Below are positions 50,071 to 56,808 of a stretch of 64,000 nt of DNA, piece after piece. The stretch's first letter is position 1. Each line of letters starts with the position of its first letter. The stretch is from the NCBI RefSeq assembly GCF_030371825.1, contig NZ_JAUDDM010000001.1. One strand, written 5' to 3'. Source of the DNA: Collinsella sp944321445. Its GTDB lineage: Bacteria > Actinomycetota > Coriobacteriia > Coriobacteriales > Coriobacteriaceae. Both the position numbers and the translations under genes were made by a program. The notes below the pieces were generated by a model. That model was not told where the DNA came from and did not search any database. It worked only from the letters and a program-made list of their open reading frames with translations.

Positions 50071-52332
50071 ATGGCAGAGACCAAGAAGCCTGCCGGCACG
50101 CAGGACACCGACCAAACGAAGAGCACCGCCGCTGCAACCAAGACCGCGGCGAAGAAGACCACCGCCGCGCGCACGAAGACCGCGGCAACGGCGAAGGCCG
50201 GCACCAAGACCGCCACCGAGGCCCCCAAGGCGACCGCCGCCAAGAAGCCGGCAGCGAAACCCGCCGCCGCGAAGGCCGCAGAAAAACCGGCTGCCGCCAA
50301 GCCCGCAGCGGCCAAGAAGGCCCCTGCTGCCAAGCCCGCGGCAAAGGCGAAGGCAGCCGACGCCGTCGCCACCAAGGAAGCCGCCCCCGCCAAGGCGACC
50401 GCAGCCGCCAAGCCCGCCGCGGCAGCCGCGAAGAAGCCGGCCGCGAAGCGCACCTCGACCCGCCCCACCAAGGCGCAGCTGGCAGCCGCCAAGGAGGCGG
50501 CCGACAAGGTCTTTGCCGAGCGCCTCGCCCGTCATCACGACGAGCTGCGCTGGCTCTACATGGAGCTCTACGACAACGGCGACATGTTCGCCGAGCTCTG
50601 CGACCAGATGAAGCGCTTCTACGACGAGCGCACGCCCAAGCTGCGCGCCCTCGACGCCGAGCGCGAGGCCGCCGGCGCCTGGTACCGTGCGAGCGACATG
50701 TTGGGCATGCAGATGTACATCGACAACTTCGCCGGCACCATCAAGGGCGTCGAGAAGAAGCTGAACTACATCCAGCAGTGCAACGTCAACTACATCCACC
50801 TCATGCCGTTCCTCGATACCCCCGCGGACAAAAGCCGCTCGGACGGCGGCTATGCGGTCTCGGACTTCCGCCGCGTGAATCCCGAGCTCGGCACGATGGA
50901 CGACCTCGCGCACCTCGCCGATAAGTGCCACGATAAGGGCATCAGCCTGTGCATGGACTTCGTCATGAACCACACCTCCGAGGACCACGAGTGGGCCCGC
51001 CGTGCCCGCGCCGGCGAGGGCGAGTACATGAACCGTTACTTCTTCGTGAAGGACCAGGGCATCATCGACCAGTACACGCGCGACGTGCCGCAGGTCTTCC
51101 CCACCACCGCCCCCGGACACTTCACCTACCTGCCCGAGCTCGACCAGTGCGTCATGACGCAGTTTTATCCCTACCAGTGGGACCTCAACTACAAGAACCC
51201 GCGTGTCTTCAACGAGATGATGTACAACTTCCTGTTCCTGGCCAACCAGGGCATGGACATCATCCGCATCGACGCCGTCCCCTACATTTGGAAGCAGCTG
51301 GGCACCAACTGCCGCAACCTCAAGCAGGTCCACACCATCGTGCGCATGATGCGCATGATCGGCGAGATCGTGTGCCCGGGCATCGTGCTTCTGGGCGAGG
51401 TCGTCATGGCACCGGTGGAGGTCGTGCCGTATTTCGGCACGGTCGAGAAGCCCGAGTGCCACATGCTCTACAACGTGACCACTATGGCGACCACCTGGCA
51501 CACCGTCGCCTGCCGCGACGTGCGTCTACTGCGCCAGCAGCTCGACGCCGTGTTCGGCCTACCGCGCGAGTACACGTTCCTGAACTACCTGCGCTGCCAC
51601 GACGACATCGGCTGGGGCCTCGACTACGACACGCTCAAGCAATGGGGCATGGAGGAAGTCTCGCACAAGAAGTACGTGAACGACTACTTCCAGGGCTTCA
51701 CGCCGGGCAGCGTGAGCCGCGGCGAGCTGTACAACGCCGACCCCGTGACCGGCGACGCGCGCTTCTGCGCCACCACCGCCTCCATGTGCGGCATCGAGGC
51801 GGCGGGCTTCGAGGGCAACGAGGAGGCCATGGACACGGCCATCCGCAAGGACGTCATGCTCCACGCCTACGTGTTCACGCAGTCCGGCCTGCCGATTATC
51901 TACAGCGGCGACGAGATCGGCCAGGTGAACGATTATACCTATAAGGAGGATCCCGAGAAAGCCGAGGACTCCCGTTACATCCACCGCGGTAAGTTCGACT
52001 GGGAGCTGTCGAAGAACATCAAGAAGAAGGGCACCGTCCAGGAACGCATCTTCGACGCGCTGAAGCAGCTCGAGGGCATCCGTCGCGACGAGCCCGTGTT
52101 CGGTGCCGACGCCGAGGCCTGGACCAAGGACTATAGCGACACCTCGATTCTGTGGATCGTGCGCCGCGCTGGCAACGAGACGCTGCACGCCGTGTTCAAC
52201 TTCAGCGACGACGCGAAGACCATCTGGATGCCAGAGGCGGGCATCTACACCAACCTCGTGACCGGCGAGACCGCCGAGGTCACGACCGTCGACATGCCCG
52301 CATGGAGCTTTATCTGGATGCTCCAGAAGTAG
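50071..52332 (+). CDS. Amylosucrase-like GH13 enzyme with histone-like N-terminal tail
   Basis: 753 residues; AAAGGAATACGCTCCC precedes ATG 50071. Residues 1 to about 138 are almost only Ala, Lys, Pro and Thr (AAKKPAAKPAAAKAAEKPAA). The GH13 part starts near 140 (RHHDELRWLYMELY). It follows amylosucrase closely: LGMQMYIDNFAGTIKGVEKK, GGYAVSDFR, DFVMNHTSEDHEWA, nucleophile Asp401 in IIRIDAVPYIWKQLGT, acid/base Glu443 in LGEVVMAP and Asp511 in RCHDDIGWGLDYD. Amylosucrases split sucrose and build glucan; another sucrose- or glucan-active role is possible. No signal peptide, so cytosolic. Confidence 0.92.
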   Translation: MAETKKPAGTQDTDQTKSTAAATKTAAKKTTAARTKTAATAKAGTKTATEAPKATAAKKPAAKPAAAKAAEKPAAAKPAAAKKAPAAKPAAKAKAADAVATKEAAPAKATAAAKPAAAAAKKPAAKRTSTRPTKAQLAAAKEAADKVFAERLARHHDELRWLYMELYDNGDMFAELCDQMKRFYDERTPKLRALDAEREAAGAWYRASDMLGMQMYIDNFAGTIKGVEKKLNYIQQCNVNYIHLMPFLDTPADKSRSDGGYAVSDFRRVNPELGTMDDLAHLADKCHDKGISLCMDFVMNHTSEDHEWARRARAGEGEYMNRYFFVKDQGIIDQYTRDVPQVFPTTAPGHFTYLPELDQCVMTQFYPYQWDLNYKNPRVFNEMMYNFLFLANQGMDIIRIDAVPYIWKQLGTNCRNLKQVHTIVRMMRMIGEIVCPGIVLLGEVVMAPVEVVPYFGTVEKPECHMLYNVTTMATTWHTVACRDVRLLRQQLDAVFGLPREYTFLNYLRCHDDIGWGLDYDTLKQWGMEEVSHKKYVNDYFQGFTPGSVSRGELYNADPVTGDARFCATTASMCGIEAAGFEGNEEAMDTAIRKDVMLHAYVFTQSGLPIIYSGDEIGQVNDYTYKEDPEKAEDSRYIHRGKFDWELSKNIKKKGTVQERIFDALKQLEGIRRDEPVFGADAEAWTKDYSDTSILWIVRRAGNETLHAVFNFSDDAKTIWMPEAGIYTNLVTGETAEVTTVDMPAWSFIWMLQK

Positions 52333-52354
52333 CCTTGGGAACGCCCCCTGTGCA

Positions 52355-52392
52355 AGCGGGCCTCGTGGCATGCGCCATGAGGCCCGCTTTTT
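52355..52392 (+). terminator. Terminator of the GH13 gene
   Basis: AGCGGGCCTC (52355-52364) pairs with 52379-52388, with an inner TGGC/GCCA stem, followed by TTTTT. Confidence 0.9.
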
Positions 52393-52444
52393 GCTGGAAA
52401 AGGGTCGTGAAAACACCCCTGTCCTTGTTGCTCAACCAGACCGC

Positions 52445-52894
52445 TTACGAAACGCGCTCGATTGCAAGCACGCAACGCGAATCGCCGGCGATGATGGAGC
52501 CCTTGAGCGTGACTTCAAAGCGCTCTGCCGCCCACAGCTCGTGCATCACCAGCGACATTCCCTGCCGGGAACAGGCACACAGCGCCGGCGTGTTCACGTG
52601 GCCCTGCGTATGCAGCGGGCAGGTGCACGTCAAGAAGGAGACCGTCCAGGCGCGCCCAGGCTCGGCCACTGTCGCCGCCAACCCGTCGACCTTATCAAGT
52701 GCGCAGAAGAACGCGTCGAGGTCGCCGCCCACCCGCTCGAACAGCTCGCCATAAAGACTCATCGAGCCCTGGGCCAAACAGCTGCGCGCGCACGCCGTAA
52801 ACACGCGATCGCGCTGGGGTGCCGCAATCGTATTGACCCCTTGGAAGAATCCCGTGAACCAGAAGCCCAAACTGGTCGCATCGCTGCCCGCCAT
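52445..52894 (-). CDS. Cysteine-rich protein of unknown function
   Basis: 149 residues from ATG 52894 (GGGAGGTGCGCT). Not recognised. It begins MAGSDATSLGFWFTGFFQGV and contains seven Cys: two near residue 40 (ACARSCLAQGS), one in FFCALDKV, four in TCTCP and LCACSRQG, plus a late one in GDSRCVLAIE. The C-terminal pattern (hydrophobic strand, Gly-Asp, Cys, strand) is reminiscent of V4R-type small-molecule or metal-binding domains, but this is a weak resemblance. It may bind a metal or cluster in the cytosol. It converges on the GH13 gene. Confidence 0.65.
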   Translation of the reverse strand: MAGSDATSLGFWFTGFFQGVNTIAAPQRDRVFTACARSCLAQGSMSLYGELFERVGGDLDAFFCALDKVDGLAATVAEPGRAWTVSFLTCTCPLHTQGHVNTPALCACSRQGMSLVMHELWAAERFEVTLKGSIIAGDSRCVLAIERVS

Positions 52895-53022
52895 AGCGCA
52901 CCTCCCGATGTCCTTCCTCCGCCCTTTTCGCTGTTGTACCCGCCCGACACACCATTGCGTCATCGCAACGGCCGCATTTCGACGGCAGGACCCGATGTGG
53001 ACGACCCAGCCGCAACTTCCGC

Positions 53023-53162
53023 TGCAAAAAGTCGGGACTTTGGGCGGATTATTCGCCCCGGGTCCGCATCGGCGGCTTCTGGACCTGCATAAACAGCGAG
53101 GTCAAAGGGGTGCATGTCTCGACCCGGGCAGAAAAATCCGCCCAAAGTCCCGACTTTTTGCA
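53023..53162. repeat. 140-bp palindromic element, copy 2 (family B)
   Basis: TGCAAAAAGTCGGGACTTTG at 53023 is mirrored at 53162; arms of about 42 bp with a few mismatches, including GGGCGGATT and CCCGGGTC. Its loop, read on the minus strand, matches the loop of copy 1 (24335-24479), for example TTTGACCTCGC. The two copies are therefore related along their full length and lie in opposite orientation. Confidence 0.82.
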
Positions 53163-53170
53163 GCGCGGCA

Positions 53171-53212
53171 CCATTGCAACCAAAAGCGACCTGCCCCTTT
53201 TGGTTACAATGG
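53171..53212. repeat. Inverted repeat (family K) before the VOC gene
   Basis: CCATTGCAACCAAAAG pairs with CTTTTGGTTACAATGG with one mismatch. The core AACCAAAAG/CTTTTGGTT equals that at 40544-40578. It ends 18 bp before the VOC ribosome site. Confidence 0.7.
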
Positions 53213-53237
53213 CAGCAACGTCCGACGAAAGGAGACC

Positions 53238-53609
53238 ATGCTCGACCACCTTATCATCCGCGCTGCCGATCCCGCCGGCATGGCCGCTTACTATGAGCGC
53301 ATGCTCGCCACCGTCGGCTATCGCAAGGGTGTGGAATACCCGGGCGGCACGCAGTTTGTGGACGACGAGACCGGTGACGCCGTGCGGATCTCCGCCGCCA
53401 AGGAGGGCACCGTGCCCACGCCCTCCCACTATGCATGGCGCGCGAAGACCACCGACGACGTGCAGGCCTTCTACGATGCCGCACTCGACGGCGGCACCGA
53501 CAACGGCGCCCCTGGCCCGCGCGACTATCACCCCGGCTACTACGCCTGCTTCGTACTCGACCCCGAAGGCAACAACATCGAAGCCGTGCTCCACGACTAC
53601 GAGGGATAG
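53238..53609 (+). CDS. VOC (glyoxalase/bleomycin-resistance fold) protein
   Basis: 123 residues from ATG 53238 (CGAAAGGAGACC). A single-domain vicinal oxygen chelate protein: MLDHLIIRAADPAGMAAYYE with the first metal His, HYAWRAKTTDDVQAFYDAAL with the second, and YYACFVLDPEGNNIEAVLHD with the closing Glu. Such proteins act as dimers in isomerase, dioxygenase or drug-binding roles; the specific job is unknown. Its stop shares bases with the GTG start of the ABC ATPase gene (TAGTG), so the two are likely one transcript. Confidence 0.92.
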   Translation: MLDHLIIRAADPAGMAAYYERMLATVGYRKGVEYPGGTQFVDDETGDAVRISAAKEGTVPTPSHYAWRAKTTDDVQAFYDAALDGGTDNGAPGPRDYHPGYYACFVLDPEGNNIEAVLHDYEG

Positions 53610-54304
53610 TGACAAGGTTGCATCCGGCACTTTCTTGCTGCGACATCGCCTTTGGCTACGGGCGCTCCAACATATGGGAGCACGTGACGTTTTCACTCGC
53701 CGCGGGCGATGTCGCCCTGCTCGTTGGGCCCAACGGCGCCGGCAAGTCAACGCTGCTGCGCTGTCTTGCCGGTTGGGAGCGGCTGCGCGCAGGCAGCATC
53801 TCAATCTGCGGAACGCCACTTGAGCGCGCCCGTCCTGCCGAACGTAGCCGCATGGCGTTCGTGCCCGATGTGCCCGCCTTCTACGATGACCTCACCGCCT
53901 ATGAGCACGTCGAGCTGCTGGGTCGCGCCAACAGATGGGACGATGAGCGCTGGGACGAGGCCGATCGCCTGCTCGAGCTCTTCGGCATCGCGCGCTTCTG
54001 CGACCAGTACCCACAGAGCTTCTCGCGCGGCATGCGCGAGAAGCTCGCCTGCGCGCTGGCCCTATCCGTGCGTCCCGACATCCTCATGCTCGACGAGCCG
54101 ACCGGACCGCTCGACCCCACGTCGGCGGGCCTTTTGGAAGAGGAGCTCGCCCGCACGGCAGCGGGCGGCTGCGCCATCATCATGAGCTGCCACCACGCGC
54201 TGGAGGTGCTCGAACCCACCTGCGTGCTCAAACTTGAAAACGGTGCACTCGAGCAGCTCGATGGCAATGTCGCCGCCAGCGACACCTTCTGGAAATCGGT
54301 CTAG
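53609..54304 (+). CDS. ABC transporter ATP-binding protein
   Basis: 231 residues if started at GTG 53609. Walker A GPNGAGKSTLL at about residue 40, Q-loop region RMAFVPDVPAFYDDLTAYEH, signature SFSRGMREKLA (in place of LSGGQ), Walker B ILMLDEPTGPLDP and a switch His in MSCHHALEVLE. It powers the membrane protein encoded directly downstream. The first ten codons lie inside a family H repeat (53610-53640), so the present start may be a recent creation. Substrate unknown; the layout resembles small drug or peptide exporters. Confidence 0.9.
   Translation: MTRLHPALSCCDIAFGYGRSNIWEHVTFSLAAGDVALLVGPNGAGKSTLLRCLAGWERLRAGSISICGTPLERARPAERSRMAFVPDVPAFYDDLTAYEHVELLGRANRWDDERWDEADRLLELFGIARFCDQYPQSFSRGMREKLACALALSVRPDILMLDEPTGPLDPTSAGLLEEELARTAAGGCAIIMSCHHALEVLEPTCVLKLENGALEQLDGNVAASDTFWKSV
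53610..53640. repeat. Family H repeat at the start of the ABC ATPase gene
   Basis: TGACAAGGTTGCATCCGGCA followed by CTTTCTTGCTG matches the ACAAG-rTcgnAyCyGgcA-TTCTTGT family seen at 20821, 55923, 61615 and 62228. It overlaps coding sequence here. Confidence 0.55.
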
Positions 54305-55909
54305 GTGACGGGCATGCTCAGCGGAATGTCCACCATGTTTTGGCTCAAACGACGCCACCTGCGCGCCGAACTCAACTTTTGGCTTTGGGCAGCAGGCGCC
54401 GACCTGGACGACGCGCGCGACCTGAGCGAACGCATATACCTGCTGTACCTTGTCGCCCTTGTGGGCGGCTGCCTCGTCGCGTGCTGGCTGTGGATCTTGG
54501 GGCTCGTCACCGGCGCAGCAACAGCGACAGATTCGGAAATGGCAGCCATCACCGCCGACGCAGCGATGCTCATCGCAGGAGCGGCGCTCGCCCTGCCCGC
54601 TTGCTCGGCAGCCCTGTGGTCCGTCCGCGCAGCGTGGCGCTCGCCCTGGGCGGCATCTGCCCCCGATGCTTCTTGGCTTGCGCAGACGCCCGTGGCGCTC
54701 CCCTGCTGGAATGTAATCGAACTGGTGCCGCGTATGGCGGCACGCGCGATTCTGGCAGGCGCTGCCGGCTACCTCGTTGCCGCCTTCGCCGCTTGCGCTC
54801 TCGCCGGGACGGCAACGTTGGCGATGTGCCTCCCCTTCGCTGTGACCTGCGGCTGTGCGACAGCCGCCGCCTGTGCGGCCTCATGGCTTGTTGGTATTGT
54901 CCGCCTGCGCCTGACGGCGGCGCGACGCCTGCCGCTCACGGGCATCGTCGCCGCGGTGGCCATCGCCCTTGCTGTCTGCTCGGGCATGGCGATGCCCGCG
55001 CTCTCGCATGTTGCCCGCGACCTCATCGCCGCAACCCCGACAGCATGCGCTGCCCCCTTGGGCACGGCAGCGGCAGCCCTTCTCGCCACTGCCGCGACCC
55101 TGCCCGCCGCCGCATCGCTTTCTGCAAGCTCGCTCACGTATGAGGCGACCGACGCGCAGGCCTACGCAGTGCGTCACATGGCGCTCTACAATCCCAAGAT
55201 GTACCGCGCGCTCATCAAGCGCAGGGCGGCAGCCCGACGAAAGCCCTTGGGGCACATGCCGCGCATAGAAGGAACGGGAACCGTGCTGGCCCGCTCGGCT
55301 ATCTCTCTCCTCAGGCGCTATGACACGCTCCCGCAGCTTCTGGCCGCGGGCGCCGTCCTCGCGCCTGCCGGCGCCGGATTGCTCACAGGGTCGCTCGCCC
55401 AAACGAGCGCCGCGCTAGGCTTGCTCGGTGGCGCCGCGGGCGGGCGCGTTCTCGGAGCTGCCTGCTGGCTATTGTTCGCCATCAACTGTTCGGAGCTTCC
55501 GCGCTCGCTCGCCCGGACGTTCCTCGACGACACGTCCAATCGCTTCATGCGCGACCATCTTCCCATCTCCACGCCGAAGCTCCTCGCCCTCGACGCCCTC
55601 CCGAGCCTTGCGGTCGCGGCAATCGCCTCCGCGCTCGTCTGCATCCCCGTCGCGTGGGCGGCAGGCGTGTCGGCGGCACTCGACACGTTCGCCTCTGCCC
55701 TGGCACTCGACGCCACGCTTCTGCTTTGCGGTGCACTCGACGCAGCCGAGCGAACGCCCGGAAAGCTCCGCCTCTCCTGTGAAGGCGCGCTCGGGGTTAC
55801 CGCCGTTGCATCCGCGTTGCTCGCCGCCGTGCTGCCGGCCGCACTCGCGCCGCTCGCATTCTGGGCCGCTGCGGCAATCGTCGCCCTCGCATCCCTACGA
55901 ACGCTGTAG
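54305..55909 (+). CDS. ABC-type membrane component (permease)
   Basis: 534 residues from GTG 54305, immediately after the ATPase stop. About 10-12 hydrophobic segments very rich in Ala, separated by a central cytosolic stretch of about 60 residues (MYRALIKRRAAARRKPLGHM). The order ATPase then large permease with no gap marks it as the partner. No family signature was recognised beyond polytopic topology. The high Ala and GC content gives long open frames in other phases; codon use and adjacency support this one. Confidence 0.8.
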   Translation: MTGMLSGMSTMFWLKRRHLRAELNFWLWAAGADLDDARDLSERIYLLYLVALVGGCLVACWLWILGLVTGAATATDSEMAAITADAAMLIAGAALALPACSAALWSVRAAWRSPWAASAPDASWLAQTPVALPCWNVIELVPRMAARAILAGAAGYLVAAFAACALAGTATLAMCLPFAVTCGCATAAACAASWLVGIVRLRLTAARRLPLTGIVAAVAIALAVCSGMAMPALSHVARDLIAATPTACAAPLGTAAAALLATAATLPAAASLSASSLTYEATDAQAYAVRHMALYNPKMYRALIKRRAAARRKPLGHMPRIEGTGTVLARSAISLLRRYDTLPQLLAAGAVLAPAGAGLLTGSLAQTSAALGLLGGAAGGRVLGAACWLLFAINCSELPRSLARTFLDDTSNRFMRDHLPISTPKLLALDALPSLAVAAIASALVCIPVAWAAGVSAALDTFASALALDATLLLCGALDAAERTPGKLRLSCEGALGVTAVASALLAAVLPAALAPLAFWAAAAIVALASLRTL

Positions 55910-55922
55910 TAGCCCCGTTGCA

Positions 55923-55952
55923 AACAAGATCGCACCTGATATCTTCTTGTCA
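55923..55952. repeat. Family H repeat at the TetR gene end
   Basis: AACAAGATCGCACCTGATAT followed by CTTCTTGTCAC; the TetR stop codon lies within it. Confidence 0.55.
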
Positions 55953-56606
55953 CTCGTGCAGCCCGATGCCGTAAAAAATCACCTTGAGGACCTCATGCGC
56001 GAACGCCTCGGGGTCGTCGCCGTCGTCGACGCCCTCTCCTGCGTACTCGACAATCGCGAACGCACCGATGATGGCGACCGACACCAGGTGGCTGTTGGCC
56101 TCCGGACGCACCAGGCCCTCGCCCTTTGCGCGCTCAATCTGCGCCTCGAGCACCGAGATGATGTGGTCGAAATCCTCTTTGATGCGTGGCAAAACCTCGC
56201 GCTCCACATCCCAGATGCCGTGCGCAAGCGCCAGCGTGAGCGTACTGCCCGGACGCACCGCGCGGGCGACCGTGCGCACGAGCGCCAAAATCGAGGCCCG
56301 CGCTGAAGAGGCGCGCGCCACAGACGCCTCGACATCGGCGACGAGCTCGTCCATCGCGCGGTCAAACACCGCCCGCACAAGCTCTCCCTTATCGGCAAAG
56401 TAATAGTAGAGCGAGCCCTTGGACATGCCGCAGCGCTCGGAGACCTCCCCCATCTGAAAACCCGTGCCCCCGTGCTCGCGCATGAGCTCGGCCGCGGCAA
56501 CCATGATCCGCTCGCGCGTGAGCGCGCTCTTACGGGTCCGCGTGAGAGCGCCCGCCTTCTCCACCGGAGCGACAACCTCGTGCACGTCCTGCTTCTTTCT
56601 TGCCAT
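55950..56606 (-). CDS. TetR-family regulator
   Basis: 218 residues from ATG 56606 (ATAGGAGCTTGACC). N-terminal helix-turn-helix after a basic arm: LTRERIMVAAAELMREHGGT, FQMGEVSERCGMSKGSLYYY, FADKGELVRAVFDRAMDELV. The C-terminal ligand domain is all helical. It is divergent from the two YhgE/Pip genes and probably represses them; the 202-bp gap has direct repeats TCGAAATTA at 56673-56681 and 56693-56701. Confidence 0.93.
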   Translation of the reverse strand: MARKKQDVHEVVAPVEKAGALTRTRKSALTRERIMVAAAELMREHGGTGFQMGEVSERCGMSKGSLYYYFADKGELVRAVFDRAMDELVADVEASVARASSARASILALVRTVARAVRPGSTLTLALAHGIWDVEREVLPRIKEDFDHIISVLEAQIERAKGEGLVRPEANSHLVSVAIIGAFAIVEYAGEGVDDGDDPEAFAHEVLKVIFYGIGLHE

Positions 56607-56672
56607 GGTCAAGCTCCTATCGTTCGCCATTCTTCACGAATTGTATCATTGCTTAAGATTTTTGAACTTTTC

Positions 56673-56701
56673 TCGAAATTATTGGAATAGAATCGAAATT
56701 A
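56673..56701. promoter_or_regulatory. Direct repeats between tetR and yhgE-like genes
   Basis: TCGAAATTA occurs twice, 20 bp apart (two helical turns), in an AT-rich patch that likely holds the promoters for both divergent units. Candidate TetR-binding region. Confidence 0.45.
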
Positions 56702-56808
56702 AGGGTATCTGATGGAACGCGAGATGGTGCCACACACCTCTCGCGAACTTACTGGACACCAAGACGGACGCGCCCGGGACCCACAGCGACGCGCCGCGAG
56801 GAGCGACC

